DNA of 64,000 nucleotides from Crocinitomix sp044361315. GTDB taxonomy: Bacteria; Bacteroidota; Bacteroidia; Flavobacteriales_D; Crocinitomicaceae. Shown here one piece after another: positions 55,423-64,000 of the stretch (position 1 is its first letter; every line of letters begins with the position of its first letter). The notes under the pieces were generated by a model. It did no database searches and was not told the DNA's origin. It saw only the letters and a program-made list of their open reading frames with translations. Location: assembly GCA_044361315.1 (NCBI GenBank), contig JBIKJA010000004.1, positions 124,001-188,000 of the forward strand. The letters are read 5' to 3'. Made by a program: the position numbers and the translations under genes.

Positions 55423-55596
55423 GCTTAAAATTATTAAAAATCAAAATCACACTATTTTCAATTGATTAATTTGTTCATTATAAGTTTATCAGAAATTAAA
55501 TATAGTCAAAATTATTTCAATTCGGTTTTTTTTTAACAACTTTACTATGGTTTTGAAATGCCAAAGGAATCAAGGTTCAGTAATAAAAGAGGTAAG

Positions 55597-56298
55597 ATGA
55601 TTTTGAAAAAGCAATTATTGTTCGTGTTTTGTTTGTTAACCTATGCAAATGTTTTTGCTCAAGCCGAAAAAGATTCAATTTTATTGTTGAATGGTAAAGT
55701 CTACCGCGGAACAATTACTGGTTTGTCCGATGGTATTTTAAAGTTTAACGAAATTGACAAAAAAGGGAATAAATTTAACAGTCAAATTGAAGATTATCGG
55801 ATTTTCTCTTATACTCAAAAGGGACAAGAAAGTGTTGTTTATCAGATGGATGAGTTTAAAAATAATTTTTTGACAGTGGAGGAGGCAAAAAATGTGACCT
55901 TGGGAAGTTATGATGCTAGAAAACGCTTTAAACCACGATTTGTTTTTTGGTCGAGTTTTGCATTGAGTTATGCAGCCGCTATTTTTGACACGTATTTACC
56001 CCAGCATGTAATTGCCAATCCAAATTATTTAGGTGTAGAAACTAGTCCAGGACTTTTTAAAGCAAATGCGACCATGTTCCCGTTTTTAATCGTTCCACCA
56101 GTTTTAACTATTGGTTGGGCTTTCCCAAGTTTTAGAATTAAAGAAAAACAAATGATTCAAATGCATTTGGTGAATAATGAAAGTTATTATCATGGATTTC
56201 ATCGAATTGCCAAACAAAAAAGAATTTTAGCTGCGTTAAAAGGTAGTTTAATCGGTATTGGTTCAGGATTAATTACGTACGCAATTTTTAAACCTTAA
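55597..56298 (+). CDS. Exported protein of unknown function
   Basis: 233 residues from the ATG at 55597, which opens a signal peptide ending ANVFAQ; an ATG at 55558 gives 13 extra charged residues. After a beta-rich part (LLLNGKVYRGTITGLSDGI, a pattern seen in many exported Bacteroidota proteins) there are two or three hydrophobic helices (FVFWSSFALSYAAAIF, FPFLIVPPVLTIGWAF, GSLIGIGSGLITYAIF). Envelope protein; function unknown. The UbiA-like gene follows within 5 bp. Confidence 0.75.
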   Translation: MILKKQLLFVFCLLTYANVFAQAEKDSILLLNGKVYRGTITGLSDGILKFNEIDKKGNKFNSQIEDYRIFSYTQKGQESVVYQMDEFKNNFLTVEEAKNVTLGSYDARKRFKPRFVFWSSFALSYAAAIFDTYLPQHVIANPNYLGVETSPGLFKANATMFPFLIVPPVLTIGWAFPSFRIKEKQMIQMHLVNNESYYHGFHRIAKQKRILAALKGSLIGIGSGLITYAIFKP

Positions 56299-56303
56299 TC
56301 AAG

Positions 56304-57134
56304 TTGGTTTGGTTGGTAAAGTGGGTTAATTTTCTTGTCTATTCTAATCTGTGGATTGCACTTGGGGCAGTCGCCTTTACGTGTCAATTTTATTTATTTT
56401 ATCATCTGCCGATTGATTGGGTGGTACTTTTCTTCAATTTTTTTGGAACTATTTTTATTTATACGTTTCAACGGATTTTAAAAATTAAGCAAGGCCAAGC
56501 CCCCGGTGTTCGTTTAAATTGGATGAAGGACAATTATTTTTTGGTTATGGTTTTAACCTTTCTTTCGGCTATTGGGGTAGTTGGTTGTTTAGGGTGGCTA
56601 AATTATTGGGTTTATCCTTTGTTAATCATCAATGGGTTAATCGCATTTTTATACAGCATTAAATTTTTAAAAGAAAAAACAAAAAATTTAAGAGATTTAC
56701 CCGGATTAAAAATAATTTTAGTCGCTTTTGTTTGGAGTTCAACCACCTTGCTGTTGCCTTTTTATAATTCGAATTATGGATTGGTAGAATTCCCACTAGC
56801 TTTATTTTTGACTTACTTTAGTTTCTATTTTGCACTAGCTATCCCTTTCGATATTCGCGACTTAATGTTTGATGAAAAATCTACTAAAACGATTCCTCAA
56901 CTCCTTAATAAAAAAGGCGCTATTTTATTGGCTATTGGTCTTTGGATCATCTATGGATTGGCCATAAATCTAATTTCAACTAATTATTTAGTTGTAAACA
57001 ATGTCGGGTTGCTGTTAGGTGGAGTATTAATTGTTTTCAGTTTAAAAAAAACAGAAAATGACCTTTATTATTCGATGGTCTTGGATGGATTATTAGTGAT
57101 TTTACCCATTTTGTTTTATATTGATTCCCTGTAA
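56304..57134 (+). CDS. UbiA-like membrane protein, first Asp motif missing
   Basis: 276 residues starting at a TTG (56304 or 56313; the first ATG is far downstream). Eight or more hydrophobic segments. Residues 182-199 (FDIRDLMFDEKSTKTIPQ) match the second Asp motif of UbiA prenyltransferases (D183, D186, D190). The first motif region reads YTFQRILKIK (53-62), with no Asp at all. Same kind as the protein at 8536-9375, so not a random loss. It may use another substrate or be non-catalytic. Five bp after the exported protein gene. Confidence 0.55.
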   Translation: MVWLVKWVNFLVYSNLWIALGAVAFTCQFYLFYHLPIDWVVLFFNFFGTIFIYTFQRILKIKQGQAPGVRLNWMKDNYFLVMVLTFLSAIGVVGCLGWLNYWVYPLLIINGLIAFLYSIKFLKEKTKNLRDLPGLKIILVAFVWSSTTLLLPFYNSNYGLVEFPLALFLTYFSFYFALAIPFDIRDLMFDEKSTKTIPQLLNKKGAILLAIGLWIIYGLAINLISTNYLVVNNVGLLLGGVLIVFSLKKTENDLYYSMVLDGLLVILPILFYIDSL

Positions 57135-57146
57135 AATAAACAAAAA

Positions 57147-58442
57147 TTATTGAGTAAAAGTATCCAATACTTTATAAAATCGGCCACAAGCTTCATCTAA
57201 AATTTCGTAAGAATGTGCTGTCGAAATAAAACCAACCTCATATCCACTTGGACCAATATAAATCCCATTTTCCAATAAAACCCCAAACATTTTTTTGAAG
57301 TCTAACATCGTAGCTGGATCTATTTGATCTGCACGCTGAATGGCGCCATGTTCCCCAAAAGTCAACCAAAAAATTGAACCAATGGTAACCAATTCAAACG
57401 CAATGTTTTTGGATCGCGCGTAGGCATTGATTTTATCCACAAAGTAGCGTGTTCGTTTTTCTTGGTCTTCGTAAAATCCAGGGGTTAAACAAGTCGATAC
57501 TTGTGCAATACCCGCCGCCATGGCTACTGGATTTCCACTCAATGTCCCTGCTTGGTAAACATCGCCCAATGGAGAAATGCACGCCATAATTTCGTTGGAT
57601 GCGCCATAGGCTCCAACAGGAAGTCCTCCTCCTATTATTTTGCCATAAGTAACAATATCAGGACGAATATTATAAAATGCGGCAGCACCTGCAAACGCTA
57701 CACGAAATCCTGAAATCACTTCGTCAAATAATAATAGAATTTTGTTTTCGGTGCAGATGTCCCGAAGAAATTCTAAAAACGACTTGTCTTGTAATAAAAG
57801 ACCATTATTAGCAGGGATTGGTTCGATAATAATGCAAGCAATATCTTTCCCGTAAATTTGGATGCATTGTCTCACTGCTTCTTGGTCGTTCAAAGGCAGT
57901 ACCAGGGTCTCACGCGTAAACCCCTCGGGTATTCCAGCAGAAGTGGAGGTGCCAAAAGTCGCTAACCCTGATCCAGCTTTCACCAAAAGAGAATCGACAT
58001 GTCCATGATAGCAACCTTCGAATTTAACGATTTTGTTGCGCCCTGTATAACCTCTGGCTAAACGAATGGCGGACATCACCGCTTCCGTTCCTGAACTTAC
58101 AAATCGGATTTTTTCTATAAAAGGGTTGTTGTCGATGATCAATTGCCCCAACTCATTTTCTAAAACCGTTGGTGCTCCAAATGAAGTGCCATTTTGAAGT
58201 GTTTTTTCGATGTTTTCTCGAACATTTTTGTTGTTGTGTCCTAGAATTAATGGCCCCCAACTTCCGCAAAAATCAATAAATTGATTGTCATCTTCGTCCC
58301 AAATATAACATCCGTCTCCTCGCTTAATAAATAATGGAGCTCCATCTACCGAACGGAAGGCTCTAACAGGCGAATTTACTCCCCCAGGGAACAATTTTTT
58401 TGCAGTTTCAAATAGTTGTTCAGATTTGTGTCGCCTTAGCAT
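57147..58442 (-). CDS. hemL: Glutamate-1-semialdehyde 2,1-aminomutase
   Basis: 431 residues. The PLP lysine is K268 in TYGKIIGGGLPVGAYG, and SGTEAVMSAIRLAR, FEGCYHGH and LFDEVISGFR are the family motifs. Forms 5-aminolevulinate in the C5 haem pathway. Divergent from kynU with 60 bp between starts. Confidence 0.95.
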   Translation of the reverse strand: MLRRHKSEQLFETAKKLFPGGVNSPVRAFRSVDGAPLFIKRGDGCYIWDEDDNQFIDFCGSWGPLILGHNNKNVRENIEKTLQNGTSFGAPTVLENELGQLIIDNNPFIEKIRFVSSGTEAVMSAIRLARGYTGRNKIVKFEGCYHGHVDSLLVKAGSGLATFGTSTSAGIPEGFTRETLVLPLNDQEAVRQCIQIYGKDIACIIIEPIPANNGLLLQDKSFLEFLRDICTENKILLLFDEVISGFRVAFAGAAAFYNIRPDIVTYGKIIGGGLPVGAYGASNEIMACISPLGDVYQAGTLSGNPVAMAAGIAQVSTCLTPGFYEDQEKRTRYFVDKINAYARSKNIAFELVTIGSIFWLTFGEHGAIQRADQIDPATMLDFKKMFGVLLENGIYIGPSGYEVGFISTAHSYEILDEACGRFYKVLDTFTQ

Positions 58443-58462
58443 AGTTTTTTTATCAATGTTCG

Positions 58463-58470
58463 TATCTTTG
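58463..58470 (+). promoter_or_regulatory. Putative -7 box of the kynurenine operon
   Basis: TATCTTTG, a perfect TAnnTTTG match, 32 nt before the kynU ATG at 58503, in the 60-bp divergent spacer with hemL. Confidence 0.4.
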
Positions 58471-58502
58471 AATAAATTGCGCGTGTAAAATTAAAACAAA
58501 CA

Positions 58503-59798
58503 ATGTTAGCATACAAAAGTTCACTCGATTTCGCTAAAGAAAAAGATTTAAATGATCCGTTGAGAGCTTATCGAGACCGATTTTATATTCCGGTAATCAA
58601 TGGAATTGAAACAATTTATTTCACTGGAAATTCATTAGGATTACAGCCTAAATCAACAAAATCATACATTGATCAAGAGTTAGACGCATGGAAAAATTGG
58701 GGTGTTGAAGGGCATTTTGAAGCCATTAAACCTTGGTTTGCCTACCACGAGTTTTTATCCGAAAAAGCAGCAAAAATTGTCGGGGCCAAAGCTTCGGAGG
58801 TTGTAGTTACACATAGTTTAACCACCAATTTACATTTATTGATGGTGTCTTTTTATTTACCGACTTCGTCTCGGTTTAAAATTCTTTGCGAAAAAAAGGC
58901 CTTTCCTTCGGATCAATATGCGTTAGAATCGCAAGTAAGATTTCATGGGTACAATCCACAAGATGCCATTATTGAAGTTGCCCCAAGGACAGGTGAACAT
59001 GTCATTCGTTTGGAAGATTTATTGGAAACTATCGCACAGCATGGTGAAGAAATTGCTTTGATAATGATTGGTGGGGTTAATTATTATTCAGGCGAATTAT
59101 TTGACATGGAAGCGATTACCAAAGCTGGTCATCAGGTGGGTGCAAAAGTTGGGTTCGATTTGGCCCATGCGGCTGGTAATGTCAAGTTAAAATTAAATGA
59201 GTGGGGAGTAGATTTTGCAGCTTGGTGTTCGTATAAATATTTGAATTCGAGTCCCGGAGGAGTTTCAGGAATGTTTGTGCACGAAAGACATGCAAATAAC
59301 AAAAATTTACCACGCTTTGCAGGATGGTGGGGACATGACAAATCAACTCGTTTTTTGATGGAACCTGGTTTTAATCCAATACCAGGCGCCGAAGGATGGC
59401 AATTAAGCAATGCACCGGTTTTAGGAATGGCTGCTCACTTAGCGTCATTAGATATTTTTGATGAAGTTGGCATGGATGCGCTAATTGCGAAACGAATTGA
59501 TTTGACAAATTATTTAGAATTTTTAATCAATGACCTTACCGCACGAAAGGGCGATCAATGTGTTTTTGAAATAATTACACCTGCAGATCCAACAAAACGA
59601 GGGGCGCAATTGTCAATTCTTTTGAAAGGAATGGGAAAATCACTTTTTGATAAAATCACAAAAATGGGGGTGATCGCCGATTGGAGAGAGCCCAATGTAA
59701 TTCGAGTGGCACCAGTGCCTTTTTACAACAGTTTTGAAGATGTGTTTAAATTTAGCGCGTGTTTGGAACAAGCAATCGATAATGATGGAAACGTATAA
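58503..59798 (+). CDS. kynU: Kynureninase
   Basis: 431 residues. The PLP lysine is K245 in WCSYKYLNSSPGG, and FTGNSLGLQPKST, DLAHAAGN and EGWQLSNAPVLGMA are typical. Splits kynurenine or 3-hydroxykynurenine to anthranilate or 3-hydroxyanthranilate plus alanine. First gene of an operon with a small membrane protein, kmo and an outer-membrane protein; with kmo it covers the middle of tryptophan breakdown toward NAD. Confidence 0.95.
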   Translation: MLAYKSSLDFAKEKDLNDPLRAYRDRFYIPVINGIETIYFTGNSLGLQPKSTKSYIDQELDAWKNWGVEGHFEAIKPWFAYHEFLSEKAAKIVGAKASEVVVTHSLTTNLHLLMVSFYLPTSSRFKILCEKKAFPSDQYALESQVRFHGYNPQDAIIEVAPRTGEHVIRLEDLLETIAQHGEEIALIMIGGVNYYSGELFDMEAITKAGHQVGAKVGFDLAHAAGNVKLKLNEWGVDFAAWCSYKYLNSSPGGVSGMFVHERHANNKNLPRFAGWWGHDKSTRFLMEPGFNPIPGAEGWQLSNAPVLGMAAHLASLDIFDEVGMDALIAKRIDLTNYLEFLINDLTARKGDQCVFEIITPADPTKRGAQLSILLKGMGKSLFDKITKMGVIADWREPNVIRVAPVPFYNSFEDVFKFSACLEQAIDNDGNV

Positions 59799-59997
59799 TC
59801 CCGAAATAGTTAGTCAATACTTAAATGGTGCAGCTACTGAGGGTATTCCAATGATGAAATTAATGGCGCAAGTAGTAGTTATTTTGGTTATTGGATTGGT
59901 TTTATGGCGAATTAGTTCGGCGTTTAATAGAAAAAAGAATGTGCAACGACAAACCATGTTTAATGATTCAAGATTTCAAAAACATTGGCGAAAATAA
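59785..59997 (+). CDS. Small single-TM protein in the kynurenine operon
   Basis: 70 residues from the ATG at 59785 (an ATG at 59782 is equally possible), so it starts inside the last codons of kynU (14-bp overlap) in another frame. One transmembrane helix (about 25-44, MMKLMAQVVVILVIGLVLWR) and a basic C-terminal tail (RKKNVQRQTMF...KHWRK). The position between kynU and kmo, with the overlap, favours real translation. Function unknown. Confidence 0.65.
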   Translation: METYNPEIVSQYLNGAATEGIPMMKLMAQVVVILVIGLVLWRISSAFNRKKNVQRQTMFNDSRFQKHWRK

Positions 59998-60003
59998 AAT
60001 TTT

Positions 60004-61356
60004 ATGAATAAAGAAAAAAACGCAATTATTGTTGGAGCTGGTTTAGTAGGCTCACTGTGGGCAATATATCTGTCAAAAGCCGGGTATAAAGTAACCATTT
60101 ACGAACGACGAAAAGATATCAGAAAAGCGGAAATATCTGCTGGGAAATCAATCAATTTAGCCTTGTCTTATCGTGGTTGGACCGCGTTAAAAGGTGTGGG
60201 AATTGAAGATGAAATTAAATCGATTGCGATCCCAATGCCCGGTCGAATCATGCACAGTGAAATTGGCGAACAAACGTACCAACCTTATGGCAAGTCGGGG
60301 GAGGCCATTTATTCAGTTTCTCGAGGTGGCATAAATGCAAAAATGATGGATCTTGCTGAAAATTTGGGTAAAGCAACGATCCATTATAACATTCAATGCA
60401 CAGGGGCTGATTTAAATGCAGGAATAATTTATTTGGAAAATCTACTTACGAAAGAAAAGTTTCAAGACCAAGCGGACGTCGTTTTTGCCTGTGATGGTGC
60501 TTTTTCTGCAGTTCGTTATACCGCCATGCAAAAAATGGATCGATTTGATTATAGCCAAGATTATATCGACGATGGCTACCGCGAGTTGTTATTGCCTGCA
60601 AATGAAGATGGTTCGTATCGAATGGAAAAAAACGCCTTGCATATCTGGCCACGTGGTCGTTTTATGCTCATTGCGCTTCCAAACGAAGATGGTTCTTTCA
60701 CGTGTACATTATTTATGCCGTATAAAGGCGATAAATCATTCGAGTCACTCAACAACGATCAGGCTGTGGTAGATTTTTTCAAAGAAACCTTTCCAGATTT
60801 CTACGATTTATCGCCAGATTTACTTCATTCTTGGCACAGTCATCCTTTGTCTTCTTTAGCCATTGTTAGATGTTATCCTTGGACAATGGGAAAATTTGCC
60901 TTGATGGGTGATGCAGCTCATGCAACCGTTCCTTTTTATGGACAAGGAATGAATGGCGGTTTTGAAGATTGTACCGTAATGGCGCAATTAATGGAAAAAC
61001 ATGCTGAGGACTGGACCAAAGTCTTTGAAGAATATCAAGTTTTACGGAAACCAGATGGGGATGCTTTACAAGATTTGTCCGTACAAAATTATTTTGTAAT
61101 GCGTGATTTTGTGGCTGATCCAATGTTTTTATTGCAAAAAAAGATTGAAGGCCGATTTAGCGAATTGTACCCAAATAAATGGCTTCCGTTATACAGCCAA
61201 GTTTCTTTTTCTGATACGCGTTATTCAGATGCATGGAAAGCCGGACTTAAACAGGATGCGATTATGAAAAAAGTGATGGATCGATTAGACATCGCTCAAG
61301 TTTGGGACTCAAAAGAAATTGAAGAAAATATTTTGAATTTAATCGACCAAGAATGA
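60004..61356 (+). CDS. kmo: Kynurenine 3-monooxygenase
   Basis: 450 residues, class A flavoprotein hydroxylase. FAD motifs IIVGAGLVGSLWAIYLSKAG at the start and LMGDAAHATVPFYGQGMNGG near 300; the kynurenine-binding YGQGMN string is present. Hydroxylates kynurenine with NADPH and O2. A C-terminal hydrophobic helix as in eukaryotic enzymes is not obvious. Sits after kynU and the small membrane gene. Confidence 0.93.
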   Translation: MNKEKNAIIVGAGLVGSLWAIYLSKAGYKVTIYERRKDIRKAEISAGKSINLALSYRGWTALKGVGIEDEIKSIAIPMPGRIMHSEIGEQTYQPYGKSGEAIYSVSRGGINAKMMDLAENLGKATIHYNIQCTGADLNAGIIYLENLLTKEKFQDQADVVFACDGAFSAVRYTAMQKMDRFDYSQDYIDDGYRELLLPANEDGSYRMEKNALHIWPRGRFMLIALPNEDGSFTCTLFMPYKGDKSFESLNNDQAVVDFFKETFPDFYDLSPDLLHSWHSHPLSSLAIVRCYPWTMGKFALMGDAAHATVPFYGQGMNGGFEDCTVMAQLMEKHAEDWTKVFEEYQVLRKPDGDALQDLSVQNYFVMRDFVADPMFLLQKKIEGRFSELYPNKWLPLYSQVSFSDTRYSDAWKAGLKQDAIMKKVMDRLDIAQVWDSKEIEENILNLIDQE

Positions 61357-62201
61357 TAAAATCAGTAATTCTTTTCCTTGCCATGGGGAGTTTTTTTTCC
61401 TCGTTTGGTCAATTAGATGGGCATTTTGAAAAAAGAAATACATCTAGAAAAAGTGATAATCCATTTTCGAAAGAAAAAACATGGGGATATTTACTTTGGA
61501 GTGAAAATGCGAGTCATTATCGTCCTATAGGTTGGCATGTAGATGTAGGTTTAACCTACATGGCGGGTAATAATGCGGATGATGAAGGACGAACCTATGA
61601 TTTATCTCCCTCTGGTACCCCTGGTTATTATTTGGAAGGTGGTATGCAACATCTCTTTAAAAATAGAAAAATATTGTTCAATTATGTCGATTGGGGTATT
61701 GGCCTAAAACACTTTGGTGGTTTGGAGAAATATACGTTCGAGTCAGTTTCGGATCTTGGAAGTTTTAATTTTGGATCGGTGTTTGCCCGAGGTGCAATTC
61801 ATAGCATTTGGCAATTTTCAAAATATAATTTCTTTGATCAATCGATTGGTTTTAATGTAGATTACAGAATTTATGGAGGAAAAGATAAACAGGCCGAAGG
61901 AGATTATCTTTCTCCAATTCCTTCAGATAATCAAGGGAAATTTGTTGCACAATTACATTATTCGCTCGGTTTTGGTATTAAAATGAAAGATGGTTTGTTT
62001 TTGGTACCTACGGTTCAAACGCCTATTTTAACTATGGTTAATTTTAATGATTTTAATCCTTCACACAAATGGTTTAATAGCCGCTATCAACCGTTGATAT
62101 TTGCGGTAAAACTTGCATGGCTTTTGCCAAAGTCTGGTTGTCCAAAAGTATTTGATGCTGATGGGGAGCGACAGTCGTTAGAATATGAAATGAGACAGTA
62201 G
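61353..62201 (+). CDS. Outer-membrane beta-barrel-like protein
   Basis: 282 residues with a signal peptide ending SSFGQ. The start overlaps the kmo stop (ATGA), so it is translated with the kynurenine enzymes. The mature part has alternating aromatic strands (YRPIGWHVDVGLTYMAG, KFVAQLHYSLGFGIKMKDG, YQPLIFAVKLAWLLPK) typical of outer-membrane barrels. No family recognised. The link with kmo may be positional only. Confidence 0.7.
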   Translation: MIKSVILFLAMGSFFSSFGQLDGHFEKRNTSRKSDNPFSKEKTWGYLLWSENASHYRPIGWHVDVGLTYMAGNNADDEGRTYDLSPSGTPGYYLEGGMQHLFKNRKILFNYVDWGIGLKHFGGLEKYTFESVSDLGSFNFGSVFARGAIHSIWQFSKYNFFDQSIGFNVDYRIYGGKDKQAEGDYLSPIPSDNQGKFVAQLHYSLGFGIKMKDGLFLVPTVQTPILTMVNFNDFNPSHKWFNSRYQPLIFAVKLAWLLPKSGCPKVFDADGERQSLEYEMRQ

Positions 62202-62342
62202 AAACTCTGTGATCATAGCTAGGCTTTCTTATGAAGGTTGATTTAATAAGTTAAATGCTATATGTTTTATTTTAATTTGGTCGTTTATTCTTTTCCATGG
62301 TAAGGATTTCTTATTTTCGTTGGAACTTTAATATAAGACACG

Positions 62343-63110
62343 ATGAAAATGAAATTAGTTGGAATGTTGGCATTTACAGGATTAATTGCCCAATTCGCCC
62401 TTGCACAAACACCAAATTTGCATCCTAAAGTAGATTTAAGGCTTGGAATTACTAGTAATGAGGGAAATAATGGATTAGCGGTTGCTTACAATCCGAGTAA
62501 GAATTTATACTACACTGTGTATGCTGGAAATGCCATTTTTACAATGGAAGTGCATAAAAGCACTGGTGAGTCGATTAAAGTAATGCCTATCGGTGGTGAT
62601 TTACGCGGATTATGGTACAATGAATCGAAAGCACGTCTAGAAGGAATTTTATTTGAGAATGCTGGCACCTGTTCGTTTGAGTTAGATGGAAATGGTTTTC
62701 CTTCTTCTATCTCAACGACAAGTTTTGGCTATGGAATGGGTGCTCAAGATGTTGCAGTTTATAACAAAGGGAAAGTATATTTCGCAGATTATTCTGGGGT
62801 AAGTAGCTTTAAGCAAGATAAAGGCAAAGGCAAACTCAGCAAACACGTTGATTTAGAGAATTATACAGCCATTAATTTTGGTGGTTTTATTCATACGGGC
62901 GTTATTGGGCATGAATTTGGGTTTTTTGATTACGAAGAAAATGTTCTGATGTTGGTAAATGCAAAAACGATGCGTATCACTGCTAAAGTCACTATTAGTA
63001 TCCAAGAAGAAATAGAATCTTTGGAAAATTTCCGCATCTCTTATTGCAATAGCCGTTTGTTTATTTACAATGGTTATAGTAGAGAATGGATTGGGTACAA
63101 AATCTTCTAA
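62343..63110 (+). CDS. Exported protein, beta-rich, unknown function
   Basis: 255 residues with a signal peptide (MKMKLVGMLAFTGLIAQFALAQ). No motif that I know; repeated strand-turn elements (NLYYTVYAGNAIFTM, LRGLWYNESKARLEG, AVYNKGKVYFADYSG) suggest a small beta-propeller. No T9SS tail. Followed by a terminator. Confidence 0.75.
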   Translation: MKMKLVGMLAFTGLIAQFALAQTPNLHPKVDLRLGITSNEGNNGLAVAYNPSKNLYYTVYAGNAIFTMEVHKSTGESIKVMPIGGDLRGLWYNESKARLEGILFENAGTCSFELDGNGFPSSISTTSFGYGMGAQDVAVYNKGKVYFADYSGVSSFKQDKGKGKLSKHVDLENYTAINFGGFIHTGVIGHEFGFFDYEENVLMLVNAKTMRITAKVTISIQEEIESLENFRISYCNSRLFIYNGYSREWIGYKIF

Positions 63111-63161
63111 CCAATAAACGATCTTTTACTTTGAATATTTAAGTCAAATTGAGCTATGAAA

Positions 63162-63203
63162 CAAATCCTGTCGCCGAAGCTAATTTCGGGGCAGGATTTT
63201 TTG
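63162..63203 (+). terminator. Rho-independent terminator
   Basis: AATCCTG (63164-63170) pairs with CAGGATT (63192-63198) around an inner CCGAA/TTCGG stem, followed by a T run. Ends the gene at 62343-63110. The rest of the 320-bp gap up to 63430 shows only the hairpin at 63379. Confidence 0.8.
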
Positions 63204-63378
63204 TTTGTCGGTAGATCAGTTCGAAATCGAATTTCATACGTTAATCTTTAAGAAAAAGGATTAAGCTGAGTGTATAAGTTCCTATTTTTATCCAGTTTAG
63301 GAAGTTGGATTGGTTTTTACAATCCCCAATGTTCTTATTCTTGAATGATGCATTGAAAATCCATCACCTCCGTAAAAT

Positions 63379-63413
63379 TAAAAAGGGGATCACCAATGGC
63401 AACCCCCTTTTTA
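63379..63413 (-). terminator. Terminator of the type B T9SS gene
   Basis: AAAAGGGG (63381-63388) and CCCCTTTT (63404-63411) pair; on the minus strand a T run follows. It lies 18 bp past the stop at 63431. Confidence 0.6.
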
Positions 63414-63430
63414 GCATTAAATCTTTAATT

Positions 63431-64000
63431 TTATTTACTTCCGACAATTTGTAAACTGCCTTGTCCAGCTAGTTTTTCACCGTTGTCAGCTTTTGCTTCG
63501 TACACGTAGAAATAAACTCCATCTGAACAGTTGCTTCCGCTCATGTCTGTTCCATCCCATGTTCCGTTTGGTGTAGAGATTTCTCCAACTTTTACGCCCC
63601 AACGGTTGGTGATCGTAACACTCAATTCTGAAATTGAAGCCGATTTGAATTCAAATGTAAATACATCGTTGTTTCCATCGCCGTTAGGACTGAAAATGTT
63701 CACCCCATCAAAGGCAATTGGTTCGAATACTGTGATTATTTTACAAGTAGTATCTGAACAACCATTTTTATTGAATGCAATCAAACAAACAGTAACATCG
63801 TAAGTTTCTCCAATTGCTTCATATACGGTGTCCAATGTTTCAAAGAAATCATGTGAAATATACCAATCAGTAGCTGGACTGTAAATGCTCCAGAAGAACG
63901 TTGTATCCGCCAAAGGATCTAATGGATTTGCGAAGTATTGCGAAGTATTGGTGAAAAGAACTTCTACCGGTGCAGTACCTTTTAAATCAAAGTTCAATTG
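63431..64000 (-). CDS. T9SS type B protein, C-terminal part (rest beyond window end)
   Basis: The frame is open to the window edge, 190 codons shown. It ends with the gliding-type type B sorting domain (NIFSPNGDGNNDVFTFEF, NRWGVKVGE, WDGTDMSGSNCSDGVYFYVY) and is preceded by a domain with ADTTFFW, VCLIAFNKNGCSDTTCK. The same two blocks, with the same ADTTFFW and NKNGC-DTTCK strings, end the protein at 2348-6169, so the two are paralogues over at least this length. Expected on the cell surface. Confidence 0.9.
   Translation of the reverse strand, partial: QLNFDLKGTAPVEVLFTNTSQYFANPLDPLADTTFFWSIYSPATDWYISHDFFETLDTVYEAIGETYDVTVCLIAFNKNGCSDTTCKIITVFEPIAFDGVNIFSPNGDGNNDVFTFEFKSASISELSVTITNRWGVKVGEISTPNGTWDGTDMSGSNCSDGVYFYVYEAKADNGEKLAGQGSLQIVGSK

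Noticed and set aside
1..64000. CRISPR arrays, insertion sequences, prophage or integrated elements
   Set aside because: No regular spaced repeats, transposase or phage genes were seen, and gene order is ordinary for a Bacteroidota chromosome.

Overview
The window looks like chromosomal DNA of a Bacteroidota bacterium, most likely Flavobacteriales (a Crocinitomicaceae/Cryomorphaceae-like relative is my guess). The evidence is: many secreted proteins with type IX secretion (T9SS) C-terminal sorting domains of types A and B; an SprE/PorW-like T9SS lipoprotein; a fused MurF-alanine racemase; a short arginine decarboxylase; promoters of the Bacteroidota TTG-N19-TAnnTTTG type; AT-rich DNA; and almost no Shine-Dalgarno sequences. 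I see no phage, insertion sequence, CRISPR array or rRNA. One tRNA gene is present (Arg, anticodon CCT).

Layout. 1-6169: two large secreted proteins on the minus strand, the first cut by the window edge. 6170-7227: gene-poor DNA with a dispersed repeat and a possible decayed gene. 7228-9879: MFS transporter, UbiA-like membrane protein and a small membrane protein. 9880-12499: a coupled pair of exported proteins, one CYTH-like and one with an atypical kinase fold. 12571-14558: a beta-barrel gene, a frameshifted T9SS gene and a structured repeat. 14582-17107: omega-amidase and methionine/glutamine aminotransferase pair, then an internally deleted HerA-like ATPase. 17230-19211: sufS-sufE-DUF59 iron-sulfur genes with a clear promoter. 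19360-25271: universal stress protein, then polyamine genes (speA, speB, deoxyhypusine synthase-like) and a small VOC-Nudix-acidic protein cluster. 25664-28200: two-component system, tRNA-Arg, RDD protein. 28425-37219: lipoprotein, PTPS-like enzyme, phosphatase-superfamily protein, murF-alr, tdk, M28 peptidase. 37467-41066: two T9SS cargo proteins, one extremely glycine-rich. 41071-46776: fatty acid hydroxylase-like protein, kbl, CrtZ-like hydroxylase, pth, rplY, prs. 47002-51824: Xaa-Pro aminopeptidase, alpha/beta hydrolase, sprE. 51984-57134: T9SS proteins, an esterase, and a second UbiA-like protein. 57147-62201: hemL divergent from a kynurenine-pathway operon (kynU, small membrane protein, kmo, outer-membrane protein). 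62343-64000: an exported protein and the C-terminus of a second type B T9SS protein.

Most genes are housekeeping or cell-surface functions of a free-living gliding-lineage bacterium. The least ordinary items are the exported CYTH-like/kinase-like pair, the speA-speB-DHS-like polyamine set, two copies of a hairpin-bearing intergenic element sharing CGGCAGCTCCC and GGGACTATAG, a 50-bp intergenic repeat at 6432 and 53884, and two broken genes (13195-14359 and 16508-17107).
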